From positions 1 to 64,000 of the forward strand of contig NZ_JAAZQL010000014.1 in assembly GCF_012275515.1 (NCBI RefSeq): DNA of 64,000 nt, written 5' to 3'. This DNA is from Novosphingobium sp. SG707. Its GTDB lineage: Bacteria > Pseudomonadota > Alphaproteobacteria > Sphingomonadales > Sphingomonadaceae. Below the pieces are notes generated by a model. The model saw only the letters and a list, made by a program, of their open reading frames with translations. It was not told where the DNA came from and did not search any database. Of this stretch, positions 33,404 through 42,491 are shown piece by piece. Position 1 is the stretch's first letter. Each line of letters begins with the position of its first letter. The translations under genes and the position numbers were made by a program.

Positions 33404-35320
33404 ATGGAATATGATTTCGCCAACTTATCCCATTCTCAATTCGAGAATCTTTGCCGCGATCTGATCGGCGCCGAACTGGGGGTGCGGTTCGAGGCCTTCC
33501 CGGAAGGGCCCGACGACGGAATGGACGGGCGGCATGTCACGGCGGACGGCGCGATCATCCTTCAGGCAAAACACTTTCTGCGCTCCGGGGCGGCCAAACT
33601 CCTTTCAAAAATGAAGGCGGAGCGCGAGAGCATCGATGCGCTTCAGCCCAGCCGCTATATTCTGACAACATCGGCCCCCCTGACCCCCAAGAACAGGACC
33701 GATTTGGCGAGTGTGATCGGACCCTCGTTGCACAGTACTGGCGACATTTTCGGCCAGGGCGACCTTAATGGTTTGCTGCGCAAATTTCCGAATATCGTAA
33801 CCGCTCATACCGCGCTCTGGTCGCAGGATAGCGCGGTTCTCAAGTCCATCGTCACGCAAGCCGTCTCCGATGCATTGCCAAAGCCCGCGCCGGTGCCATC
33901 ATCCCTCGCCCGACTCTTGCCCTCAAGCACTGAGCCCAATGCCGAGCCACCGGCGCGCGACGTTCTTTTCATCCTAAAAGCCTCGCCATCTGACGACGAG
34001 TTCGCTCTGTGGCTCGCACCAAAGCTGGAGGCAGAGGGCTATCAGGTCTTTGCCGATATTCTGACGCTTCAGCCGGGCGATCGCTGGCGGCGTGAGGTCA
34101 GCCGCGCGCTCGAAAATCGTGCTGCCAAAGTCCTTCTCGTGTGCCGCAATTCGACCTCCGATGATCAGGCGATGCAGGACGACATTGATATCGCGCTCGA
34201 CGTTGCCAAAGCGCTCGACGACAATCGCTTCATCATCCAGCTCAAGCTCGAACAGGGCCGAAAGATAAAGGGTCTAGGCGACGCGATCGCCGTCGATTTC
34301 GTACGAGGCTGGGGTGAGGGCCTTGGCACCCTTCTTGACACGCTCAAACGGCAGCGCTCGCCAAAACGAGCCGATGAGGCCGTCATCGATCCTAACTGGG
34401 AGGTCTTTCGCCGTAGGGGCGCGATCCAGCTCAAGAATGAACCGGAGCGGCTCACTTCCAACTGGTTGCGGATTGTTGAAGCGCCAGATGCCATTCATTT
34501 TTACGAGCCATCAGGTGTTATCGATGTCGACCGCATGAAGCGATTTGCAGCGACGCACCCTTTTCCGGTGGCTGTCCAAGGGCGTGGCATCCTGACGTTC
34601 GAAAGCGAAAACGCGATTGCCGACGCATTCGCGTCGGTCGGACGGTTCAAGCTGAAGCGCAGCATTCCGTTGGATCAGCTCGTCCAGGAGGGAGACCGGA
34701 AGCTGGGGCTTGAGAAGCAGCCAGCTCAAAACCTAATCAACGTCATGTTGAAGCAGGCTTGGTTCGCTTTCTGCAGGGAGAAAGGGCTGATCGAGTATGA
34801 GTTCTCCGGCGGATCCAGCTTTCACGCTTCTCCCTCAGTTGCCGCGATCGGCCAGCGTATCCCATGGGGCAAACAGGGCGACCGTAGATCCTCTATGCTA
34901 CGCAATCGTGCGAAGGGGCACGTCTGGCAATTCGGGGTTACAGCGCTCCCCTCCTTCGGGCCCTTCTGGCACTTCAAACTAAAGTCACGCGTCCTTTTCG
35001 CCAGCGACAACGGGACCGTTCAAGGCCTTGAGATTGACGACAAGCGGAAGATGCATCGCTTGCGGCGGACAATCTGCAAGGGCTGGCGTAACAAGCAGTG
35101 GTATGGGCGCATGCTCGCGTTTCTCGAACTGCTCTCGGGAGAATCCGCCTACATCCGCCTTCGCCTTTCGGCCTCTGACGAAGTCGTTCTGGAGGCCGCG
35201 CCTATCCTGTTCTCATCACCTGTTAGCACGGATTTGCCGGATACACAGAGCGGTGACGATGAAGAAACCGACCTGAGCACACTAGGTCGTCCTGAAGTCG
35301 ACGAGGAGGAACCGGCATGA
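33404..35320 (+). CDS. Mrr-TIR-APAZ effector subunit of a short Argonaute system
   Basis: 638 residues, three domains. (1) Mrr-like PD-(D/E)xK nuclease at ~1-135: E14 in SQFENLC, D41 in GPDDGMDGR, and Q54-x-K56 in IILQAKHF. (2) TIR domain ~185-300: RDVLFILKASPSDDEFALWLAPKLEAEGYQVFAD, LQPGDRWRREVSRALENRAAKVLLVCR; where active TIRs have Glu, this reads MQDDIDIAL, so NADase activity is doubtful. (3) APAZ domain ~330-610: FPVAVQGRGILTF, FWHFKLKSRVLFA, RRTICKGWRNKQWYGRMLAFLELL. APAZ proteins pair with short pAgos as guide-triggered effectors. The stop overlaps the pAgo start (ATGA). ATG 33404 is preferred to GTG 33398. Confidence 0.88.
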   Translation: MEYDFANLSHSQFENLCRDLIGAELGVRFEAFPEGPDDGMDGRHVTADGAIILQAKHFLRSGAAKLLSKMKAERESIDALQPSRYILTTSAPLTPKNRTDLASVIGPSLHSTGDIFGQGDLNGLLRKFPNIVTAHTALWSQDSAVLKSIVTQAVSDALPKPAPVPSSLARLLPSSTEPNAEPPARDVLFILKASPSDDEFALWLAPKLEAEGYQVFADILTLQPGDRWRREVSRALENRAAKVLLVCRNSTSDDQAMQDDIDIALDVAKALDDNRFIIQLKLEQGRKIKGLGDAIAVDFVRGWGEGLGTLLDTLKRQRSPKRADEAVIDPNWEVFRRRGAIQLKNEPERLTSNWLRIVEAPDAIHFYEPSGVIDVDRMKRFAATHPFPVAVQGRGILTFESENAIADAFASVGRFKLKRSIPLDQLVQEGDRKLGLEKQPAQNLINVMLKQAWFAFCREKGLIEYEFSGGSSFHASPSVAAIGQRIPWGKQGDRRSSMLRNRAKGHVWQFGVTALPSFGPFWHFKLKSRVLFASDNGTVQGLEIDDKRKMHRLRRTICKGWRNKQWYGRMLAFLELLSGESAYIRLRLSASDEVVLEAAPILFSSPVSTDLPDTQSGDDEETDLSTLGRPEVDEEEPA

Positions 35321-36873
35321 AATTCCCGGAGACATCGCTCATCGTAGACCATATCCGCGAACCCGACCTCGAGTTTGCCTTCGGTCAGCGGAGCCCCCAC
35401 CCCAAGGATGGCCTGTTCCTCTACGGTCCCCACGCCCGATCGAAAAAGACGCGCGAGATCCGCGTCGGTGTGGTCGGGACACCGGAAGGGATCGGTCATT
35501 TCCGCTCGTGGGCGCGCAAAATTCAACAGGTCGTCTCCGTCCCGCCGCCCGGCAAGGGCGAGAAGCAGGATCGCCTCCACCTAGCGAACTTTCCGGGGTT
35601 AGAGGAGGCGTTTGGGATCACCTTTGACCCTGACGAGGTCAGCACACTGTCGATACCGCTGGCGGACATCGATAAAGCGACGAGCATTCTCAATCTGCAC
35701 GAAGCCGTCGACAAGGTCGCCAAGCTCTTCATCGATCGCGTCCGCAAGCATCTGCGGAACGAAGAGCAAACTGTCGATGTGTGGGTTCTCGCTCTGCCCG
35801 ATATTATTTATGATCGTTGCCGACCTCAATCCCGCCGCAGTGGGGTCGCCATGGCTCCGGGCGATTTCGCGCGACGCCAGAATGCCAAGGAGGCCTTGCC
35901 ACTTCTGGTGGCCGCTGGCGTGATCGACCAAACAGACGAGGACATCTTCGCCGATGTTCCAGACTTTCATCGGCGCATCAAAGCCGAATTCCTCAATATC
36001 GCGCCGACGCAACTGGTCCGCGAAACAACGCTGGCGCCCGAGGCCTTCAAAAACAAAGCAGGCTATCCCCTGCGCAAGACACAGGACGCCGCCACGGTTG
36101 CCTGGAACTTGGCCACGGGCCTCTACTACAAGACCCAGCCCAAGCCGCCTTGGCGCTTGGCCACGATCCGACCGGGCGTCTGCTATATCGGGATGGTCTA
36201 CAAGAGCCTGCCACATGACCCAGAGGGTCATGCTTGCTGCGCAGCCCAGATGTTCCTGAACGAAGGCGATGGCGTCGTATTCCGAGGAGCGAACGGCCCG
36301 TGGAAGACGGGCGACTATGAGTATCACCTGAAGCCTGATGCGGCGAAGCGACTACTCAGACTCGTGCTCGAGACATATCAGGAGCTCTATGACGAGCCGC
36401 CCCGAGAGCTCTTCATTCACGGACAGACCTATTTCAACGACGAGGAGTGGAATGCCTTTTGCGCGGCGGCGCCCAAAAAGACCAATGTGATCGGCGTCCG
36501 CATCCGGACCACAGGCGGCGAAACCAAGCTGTTCCGCGATGGTGATTACCCAGTCTTGCGAGGCACCGCGCTGCTGCTCGACCAGCAAACCGCCTATCTC
36601 TGGACGACCGGCTATGTACCCCAATTGGATACCTACATCGGGCCCGAGACGCCCAATCCGCTCCATATCAAAGTCATACGCAGCAAATATGCCAAGCCGG
36701 AGATACGGACGGTTCTTGAGGACATCATGGGCCTTACCAAAATCAACTATAACAGCTGCAACTTCAATGATGGCTTGCCGGTGACGGTCCGTTTCGCGCG
36801 CATGGTCGGAGACGTCCTTACTATGGGGTCAGCCAAGGGCCAGGAGAAGCAACCCTTCAAATTTTACGTCTGA
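35317..36873 (+). CDS. Short prokaryotic Argonaute (MID-PIWI)
   Basis: 518 residues, the length of short pAgos without N and PAZ domains. MID-like part to ~270 (PDIIYDRCRP, FARRQNAKEALP). The PIWI part has GVCYIGMVYK (~287-296), where active enzymes have IGID, ELFIHGQTYFNDEEWNAF (~364-381), and LTKINYNSCNFNDGLPVTVRFARMVGDVL (~473-501), the C-terminal block typical of short pAgos. The catalytic DEDX acids are absent, so it should bind guide and target but not slice. It forms a translationally coupled operon with the Mrr-TIR-APAZ subunit and presumably senses invading nucleic acid to trigger it. Confidence 0.9.
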   Translation: MKFPETSLIVDHIREPDLEFAFGQRSPHPKDGLFLYGPHARSKKTREIRVGVVGTPEGIGHFRSWARKIQQVVSVPPPGKGEKQDRLHLANFPGLEEAFGITFDPDEVSTLSIPLADIDKATSILNLHEAVDKVAKLFIDRVRKHLRNEEQTVDVWVLALPDIIYDRCRPQSRRSGVAMAPGDFARRQNAKEALPLLVAAGVIDQTDEDIFADVPDFHRRIKAEFLNIAPTQLVRETTLAPEAFKNKAGYPLRKTQDAATVAWNLATGLYYKTQPKPPWRLATIRPGVCYIGMVYKSLPHDPEGHACCAAQMFLNEGDGVVFRGANGPWKTGDYEYHLKPDAAKRLLRLVLETYQELYDEPPRELFIHGQTYFNDEEWNAFCAAAPKKTNVIGVRIRTTGGETKLFRDGDYPVLRGTALLLDQQTAYLWTTGYVPQLDTYIGPETPNPLHIKVIRSKYAKPEIRTVLEDIMGLTKINYNSCNFNDGLPVTVRFARMVGDVLTMGSAKGQEKQPFKFYV

Positions 36874-37375
36874 GCGGGCGCGGAAGATCTTGCCCCTCCG
36901 TCAATCGCGATTCCTTCAGGCGTATGTTCTGCTCCTCACCCGCCATCATCCGGCTTGGTCGTTTCGCTGGGGTGACCCGGAGCGGTCCTAGGGCGTCAGC
37001 CATATCGCAATTAACATCGACCTTGTGCCGCAGCGGATGCGGAGCGCTTACGCACCTAAGGATCTCTGACAGTTCGACCTCAGACGAAGATGGGAACGTT
37101 GTAACTGTTTGGCGAACGAGCCGCTTCCGACCAGAGCGAGCCATTCGCGACTCCTCGGGCAAAAATAGCTGCCTCTCGCCCGATCAAGACCCGCGATCAG
37201 CAAGGTATCTAATTTCATACCGCCCGATTGGTCTCCGCAGTCAGTGGTCCGGGAACCGGTTTGTTATAACTCTGGTGGTATCCACTGACAGTACCGTGTT
37301 ATCGCCCACAGCAAGGATTAACTTCCTGCCCCGCATTGTTGTGCTAGATTGATCCCGAATAGCTCGGGGCCAAGC
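36874..37375. other. Non-coding stretch after the pAgo operon
   Basis: About 500 bases without a supportable gene. Open frames here have no SD and no recognisable sequence, and no repeat or terminator stands out. Confidence 0.55.
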
Positions 37376-37957
37376 ATGAAGTGGAAGTTAGCGTTTAGCG
37401 CGGTAGCGATGTTGATGGCTGGTGCGGCTCAAGCGCAGGACACCGCGAAGTCCCCTGATGGCTTCTACACCGTTTCGGTTGTTCCCAATGGTGAAGGGGA
37501 CGAAAATGGCTCTGGCGCGCAGGCGCTCGTCCTCTATAGCACCAAGGGCAAAGTCCAGCGGCGCTTGCTCGTCTCCAAATGGAATGACGACTACTCGCGC
37601 AACCTCGCAGGCCTCTCGCGCCCACTCTTCTCGCTCGATGGCGGCTACATCTATTTCAATAGCACCGACGCTTCGCCCAACTCAAGCTACGTCCACCAAT
37701 TCGACCTCAAGCTGAACGTCATCAAGGCCATCTGTGCAGGCTGGGCTTTACGCATCATACGGACCGGGCCGTATCGCGGCTACCTGCTTGTCCAGACGCA
37801 CCGATATTGGGATCGGCCTGAGGGGGGTTCCTACAACCCTGTCTTCCTCACGCATCCGTCAGGCAAAAAGATCATGATGGTGCCGGGTAGCGATAATGAT
37901 GACGGCGAGCTCGCCGTCGATCCCTGGCTGGCGAAGATGAATTGGCGGGCATGGTAA
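37376..37957 (+). CDS. Secreted hypothetical protein
   Basis: About 193 residues with a clear signal peptide (MKWKLAFSAVAMLMAGAAQAQ). The mature part has beta-propeller-like strands: SPDGFYTVSVVPNG, QALVLYSTKGKVQRRLLVSKW, SLDGGYIYFNSTDASPNSSYVHQFDLK. It resembles periplasmic TolB/WD-like fragments but no named family is certain. The ATG at 37376 gives the signal peptide; an upstream start at 37349 would add nine residues. Periplasmic location is likely. Confidence 0.62.
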   Translation: MKWKLAFSAVAMLMAGAAQAQDTAKSPDGFYTVSVVPNGEGDENGSGAQALVLYSTKGKVQRRLLVSKWNDDYSRNLAGLSRPLFSLDGGYIYFNSTDASPNSSYVHQFDLKLNVIKAICAGWALRIIRTGPYRGYLLVQTHRYWDRPEGGSYNPVFLTHPSGKKIMMVPGSDNDDGELAVDPWLAKMNWRAW

Positions 37958-37962
37958 GAACT

Positions 37963-38094
37963 ATGGCCAATCAGCAAGTGCCCGCGCCGATCAAGCTGGC
38001 TGTCGATCCGAAGGCCGCGATTCCCTCCGTGCAAACGCCCCAAGTGGTGCAGGTTGTCGTAGGGAAACCGGACAAGGCGGACAATAGGATATGA
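37963..38094 (+). CDS. Small hypothetical protein
   Basis: 43 residues, MANQQVPAPIKLAVDPKAAIPSVQTP..., starting five bases after the preceding stop. The composition (Pro/Val/Lys) looks coding and fills the gap before the papain-fold gene. No homologue recognised. Confidence 0.4.
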   Translation: MANQQVPAPIKLAVDPKAAIPSVQTPQVVQVVVGKPDKADNRI

Positions 38095-38134
38095 TTGGTT
38101 CGCTCGTACGGCCCATTGCGGCGGTTGAGGCCCA

Positions 38135-39412
38135 ATGAGCGAGACCAGCATGACCACCCGGCGGATTAGGGTCGAGAGCTTAGAGCCTGGTGACATCGTG
38201 CTCACCGCGGGCCCGGGCAAGGTCAGCAAGGTGATCCGCCGAGCGAGCAAGGGCGATGTCTCTCACGCCATGATCTGCGTGCAGAACGGCTCGATCATCG
38301 ATTCCACGGATCTTGGCGTGCAGGCGCACAACGTCCAGCGCGAGTTGTACGGGCCGGACGATCATGTCGTAGTACTGCGCTTGCGCGAGCCGCTGAGCGA
38401 TGTCCGACTCGCTGCGGTGATCGATTTCGCCCGGTCGGAGATCGGCACGCGCTATTCCAAGGTGGAGGCGGTGCGTTCGGTCCTTGGTGGGCCTAAACCG
38501 CGCACGCGACAATTATTCTGCTCGCGCCTCGTAGCTCGCGCTTATGCCCATGCTGGCGTCACGCTGGTCGCCGATCCGGATTATTGTACACCCGAGGCAC
38601 TGCGCCAAAGCCCGCTTTTGATCGAGCTCTCCGACATGACCGAGATCGTTTCCGAAGTGGAGCTGGCGGCCTGGAACGCACGGCCCAACCCGCTAGCTGA
38701 CATGCAGGCGGCGCAGAATGCGGTGCTCGAACGGGCGCGCGGCCTCGATCCCAGCATCGAGAATTTCAACGATCTCGACCGGATCGTGCAGGAGCATCCG
38801 GAATGGGACGAGGAGATTGCCGCTGCCTATCGGCAATCGGGCTATCTCGACTTGTGGAAGGCCGACTTTGCGATCAATCCTTGGCATTATGACCTGGAGG
38901 CGATGGAGACCTCGGGAGGCGACGAGGGGTTGCGGGCTTATTGTGTCGGCACGATCCGCGAATTTCATACCGGCGGGCTGCGCTTCGCCGTCAACTTGAT
39001 CCATTATAAAGGGGCGTTAGCGGCACATGGGCGGCGGAGCACTCGGCAACTGGTCACCCTTTATGCGCAACTCGTGCGCAACGATCAGCTGCGTCGGGAT
39101 GTCGCGCTGGCCTGGCTGAAGCGCCACCATCCCGATCAGGCGGCCAGCGACCTTGAGCGGATCGTCCCGCATTCCGAACATTGGTTCTCTATCATTGATC
39201 GTGTCGAACCGCGGCTCGGGCAAATCGCGCGCGTATCGATCAAGGCAATGGGATCGGCCGATGTCTGTTCGTCCTGCGGAGATCCGGCCGATGACTTTCG
39301 CTTGATCAATGCGGCTGAGGCAATGCCGGGCGTGCCTTCGCTACGGCTCTGTCCGGATTGTGTTGGTATCCGGCGGGGGTTCGGCGAGATCCTGGAGCCG
39401 TTGACGTCTTAG
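38135..39412 (+). CDS. YiiX-like permuted papain-fold hydrolase with zinc-ribbon tail
   Basis: 425 residues. N-terminal ~160 residues match the permuted NlpC/P60 (YiiX/YebB) pattern: LEPGDIVLTAGPGKVSKVIRRASKGDVSHAMICVQNGSIID (catalytic His in VSHAM) and RQLFCSRLVARAYAHAGV (catalytic Cys in FCSRL). These enzymes cleave peptides, amides or lipid esters. Residues ~385-415 hold CSSC...CPDC, a probable zinc ribbon. The middle region (~180-380) is unknown. No signal peptide is seen, so it probably acts in the cytosol. Link to the secreted protein upstream is by position only. Confidence 0.72.
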   Translation: MSETSMTTRRIRVESLEPGDIVLTAGPGKVSKVIRRASKGDVSHAMICVQNGSIIDSTDLGVQAHNVQRELYGPDDHVVVLRLREPLSDVRLAAVIDFARSEIGTRYSKVEAVRSVLGGPKPRTRQLFCSRLVARAYAHAGVTLVADPDYCTPEALRQSPLLIELSDMTEIVSEVELAAWNARPNPLADMQAAQNAVLERARGLDPSIENFNDLDRIVQEHPEWDEEIAAAYRQSGYLDLWKADFAINPWHYDLEAMETSGGDEGLRAYCVGTIREFHTGGLRFAVNLIHYKGALAAHGRRSTRQLVTLYAQLVRNDQLRRDVALAWLKRHHPDQAASDLERIVPHSEHWFSIIDRVEPRLGQIARVSIKAMGSADVCSSCGDPADDFRLINAAEAMPGVPSLRLCPDCVGIRRGFGEILEPLTS

Positions 39413-39594
39413 CGGATCGAGCGAACGTCTGCTGTAGGCACCGAGAGTTCCGGAAGCTGCCCTCTCAATCTCGCTCCGCAGCGCGGGACGGTAACTGATG
39501 GTGGCTGGCTGGCGCGATGATGGTGCTACACCTTGCTCATACTGCCCCCGTCACATCGAGAGTACGTCATAGCCCGCATCAACATTCGCTTTGC

Positions 39595-40461
39595 CTAGTG
39601 CGTCTTCCCGACATCGAAATCCACGCCCCTGTCTCCCCTCTCACGCTCGACGCCAAAGCGCGGGATAGTTTCCCCCGCCTCGATGACGGCGCCGATCTGG
39701 CTATGCAACGCGGCTAACCTAGCCCGCAGCACCTCACCCTCCTCGCCCGCCTGTGCCTGAGTGAACAAATCAACCGCCCCCGCCAGCTCGGCTTCGGCAA
39801 ACAATGCAGGCCCGGCTCCAGCGCGCCAAAGGTTCGCCAACTCCCCGGCGCGGCGCGCGCGAACCCCAGGCGATCGATCCTCTGCAATTGTACGGCTCGG
39901 CGCGGGCGGCAAATCTGCGCCGCGCTGCATCAACTCTGCCCGTGTGATGGCCGCGAGGCGGTATCTCAAGACGCGAGTTTCGGGTGTATCGGTAGGAGAT
40001 GGTTGATACTGGCTTGCCAGGATCGTCACCAGTTCGGCCGTACCCGCGCTGGCCACGGTTTCACGCCAAACGATCAAAGCTCTGTCTGGCGTCACCTGAT
40101 CGGCGGGCTGGCTGACCAGGAAGCGCTCAAGGAGCGGGTCATCGGCAACATCCGTCGGCAACGGGGCGCCATTCCCCATCGCTGCGGCATGGGCAAACGC
40201 TGCCACCTGCGCGACCCGCTCGATCCCATCGCGCTGGATCGCCCGATCATCGATCATGCGCGCCAGGATCGTTTCAAGGATGGGCACCAGATCCGTCAAA
40301 CCCGCCTGACCTGCGTCAATGCTATCGAGCCGATGGAGGATTTCAGCGTGGGATTGCTCGATCCTGGCGCTGCTCTTGGCAAGACCATCAAGCTGCCCTT
40401 GCATCAGGGTCAGGGAATCCAGAATGGCCGCCAAGGCGACATGCGATGGATCGTCGGTCAT
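39595..40461 (-). CDS. Mobilisation-operon hypothetical protein
   Basis: 288 residues, helical: LAAILDSLTLMQGQLDGLAKSSARIEQSHAEILHRLDSID is a coiled coil (~8-50). The rest is Ala-rich without known motifs. The ATG overlaps the relaxase stop (ATGA at 40458-40461), so it is the third gene of the mobC-relaxase operon and probably an accessory of the relaxosome (inference). Confidence 0.6.
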   Translation of the reverse strand: MTDDPSHVALAAILDSLTLMQGQLDGLAKSSARIEQSHAEILHRLDSIDAGQAGLTDLVPILETILARMIDDRAIQRDGIERVAQVAAFAHAAAMGNGAPLPTDVADDPLLERFLVSQPADQVTPDRALIVWRETVASAGTAELVTILASQYQPSPTDTPETRVLRYRLAAITRAELMQRGADLPPAPSRTIAEDRSPGVRARRAGELANLWRAGAGPALFAEAELAGAVDLFTQAQAGEEGEVLRARLAALHSQIGAVIEAGETIPRFGVERERGDRGVDFDVGKTH

Positions 40462-41888
40462 CGTTCTGGCCCATCCCGGTTGCGTGAACGGTCACGCTCA
40501 CGCTGTTCCCTGTCACGCTCCTGCACCCGCCGGAGCGTTTCCTCTGCCGGTTTGCTGGCCCCCTGATCGTGGGACTGGTTGGCCTGGTCCAGCAAGGCCC
40601 GCAATCTCTCTAGATCGGGACCGGTGCGACTCTGGCGCTCCACCGGGTTCAGGTCATCTGTTGAAGCCGGTGCTGCCTTCGATCTGATACCCTCCCGCAT
40701 ATCACGCGAACGCGCCAGCGCCGCAGATAGCGGGTCGAGCGTATCAACATCGGAACCGGACTTTGACGACGCCAACGGTCGCTCATGCGGATCTGCTGAC
40801 ACATCCCTGACCCGCGTGGCACGCGCCGAATTCGCCTCGGGGACAGGCATCGTCGCGACAAACTTTTCCAGACTTCGCGCAATCACCTGATCGGCCAGCG
40901 ACGAGGATGCCGACAGCTCCTCGATCGAACGCTCATAGGCCCGACGCACGATAGCCTGCTGGGCCGCCAGCACGGCATCGACAGGATCGCCAACTCCACT
41001 TTCGCGCAGCCGCTGCGCGCGCTCGGCGCGGCTCTTATCGACGCGGGGAACCTCGCCCTTCTCGCGCACCTTCCGCGCCGCGATCGGCTCATGCCTGGGA
41101 TCGATCCCCCTTGCCCGTGCCGGCGTGGCATTCGCCTCAATGCCACGGTCACGCAGTTTTTCCGCAAAGCGCTGCCGATAGCGGAAGAAGTCATCCCGGT
41201 TCGGGTGGAAGCGCCGGCCGTCATGGTCGCGCCGCGCGATGGTGAGGTGGACGTGAGGATGATCGCGATCGACATGAAGCGCTGCCACCCACGAACGATT
41301 GGCAAACTCTTCACGGGCGAAATCCAACGCAGCATCACGCAAACGCTCAGGAACAGTCCCCGCAGGCATCGAGAGGATCATCGAAATGGAGGTCGCACCG
41401 TTGCGGCGGGCATCGCCACCCATCTCCCATTCCTGCCAGTCCTGCGCGAGGATCTGCATGTCACGGGCATCATGCAGCATCTCCTCGTCACTCGTATAAA
41501 GAGCGACCTGCTTGTCCTCTCCATGGCCCAGACGGCTGATATAGGAGAAGTTTGCGAGGACATGGCCGCCGCCATGCTGACGGCCCGTCGCCCGCACCAT
41601 CACCTCCGGCACGCGCCGCGCCGTTCGCTCCATCGCCGCGATGGCGCGCCCGCTGACGGCAGCGTGAGAGCCCCCACCAAATGCGTGTTTTATCTGCCGG
41701 GCGGGTCGAAGACTGGCGGCAACAGGTGCCGACCTCGGCGCCACCACTGCTGCCATGACGGATACAATGGGTCCGCCCGATTGGGCGCGCTTGCCCTTCC
41801 CTCCCCCAGTCCCAAACCGATAGCGCTTGGGGGGAGCAAACACCCCTGCCATGGAGTCGAGCGTACCAGATGAAAGGCGAAAACTCAT
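40458..41888 (-). CDS. MOBP-type relaxase (VirD2-like)
   Basis: About 476 residues. The HUH motif HVDRDHPHVH at ~205-214 is the metal-binding centre of VirD2/MobA relaxases. YISRLG around residue 116-121 holds a candidate catalytic Tyr. DDFFRYRQRFAEKLRDRGIEA and a long Arg-rich C-terminus follow. It nicks one strand at oriT and pilots it through the T4SS. The ATG at 41888 (MSFRLSSG) overlaps the mobC stop. A predicted oriT lies upstream of mobC at 42492-42540. Confidence 0.88.
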   Translation of the reverse strand: MSFRLSSGTLDSMAGVFAPPKRYRFGTGGGKGKRAQSGGPIVSVMAAVVAPRSAPVAASLRPARQIKHAFGGGSHAAVSGRAIAAMERTARRVPEVMVRATGRQHGGGHVLANFSYISRLGHGEDKQVALYTSDEEMLHDARDMQILAQDWQEWEMGGDARRNGATSISMILSMPAGTVPERLRDAALDFAREEFANRSWVAALHVDRDHPHVHLTIARRDHDGRRFHPNRDDFFRYRQRFAEKLRDRGIEANATPARARGIDPRHEPIAARKVREKGEVPRVDKSRAERAQRLRESGVGDPVDAVLAAQQAIVRRAYERSIEELSASSSLADQVIARSLEKFVATMPVPEANSARATRVRDVSADPHERPLASSKSGSDVDTLDPLSAALARSRDMREGIRSKAAPASTDDLNPVERQSRTGPDLERLRALLDQANQSHDQGASKPAEETLRRVQERDREQRERDRSRNRDGPER

Positions 41889-42466
41889 CGCGGGCGATCC
41901 CGAAATGCGTCGACCCAATACCCGACTTCACCACCAACATAGGATGAGATAGCCCGCCGCGTTTCCATCAGCAGCGCCTTCAGATCTCCGCAGGCTTCGA
42001 GGAATGGCGTCGCAATACGCGCAACCTCAAGCGTACTCCCCGGCTGATTGGCCGCGTTCATGGCGTGGACAGCCTGGTTGATGTTCCGGCCAATGGCGAG
42101 CACCTGCTTGCGCAATTTCCCCAGCTCCGCTTGGCTGACAGGCGCCAGGCGCAACGCGCCCGCTCGATCCCAAAGTTGCCACCGCAAGGCACGCTTGATC
42201 CACTCATTCCGCGACAGCCCCATGGGCGCGCCAACCTCATCAATCGCATCCACTTCACTGCGATGAAGACGAACAGTCACGCGGACTTGATCGTCGGGAT
42301 GGCCCCTGCCCCGTTGGTCAAGGATCGGCAGGCTGTCATTCGCAGGCTCCAATACGGAACGCGCCAACGTGCTGGCGATCCAGGCGCTCCGTGTCTGCCC
42401 ATGCGCCGACGCCACCCGATCAATCTCGGCGATCAGCTCATCCTTCAGGCGCAGGCTTACCATCAT
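41885..42466 (-). CDS. mobC: MobC-like relaxosome protein with two RHH motifs
   Basis: About 193 residues. Two ribbon-helix-helix units in tandem: MVSLRLKDELIAEIDRVASAHGQTRSAWIASTLARSV and VRVTVRLHRSEVDAIDEVGAPMGLSRNEWIKRALRWQLW. A MobC-like C-terminus follows (AELGKLRKQVLAIGRNINQAVHAMNAAN). Such proteins bind oriT and help the relaxase. The first gene of the mob operon; the start is taken at the ATG-ATG pair 42463-42466, since further upstream lies the oriT-like palindrome. Fusion of a CopG-type half to a MobC half is unusual. Confidence 0.78.
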   Translation of the reverse strand: MMVSLRLKDELIAEIDRVASAHGQTRSAWIASTLARSVLEPANDSLPILDQRGRGHPDDQVRVTVRLHRSEVDAIDEVGAPMGLSRNEWIKRALRWQLWDRAGALRLAPVSQAELGKLRKQVLAIGRNINQAVHAMNAANQPGSTLEVARIATPFLEACGDLKALLMETRRAISSYVGGEVGYWVDAFRDRPR

Positions 42467-42491
42467 CTCAACAGCCCCGTGCAGCGGCGCC

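Noticed and set aside
36924..37352. 142-residue plus-strand frame after the pAgo gene
   Set aside because: No SD, no recognisable domain and unusual composition; treated as non-coding.
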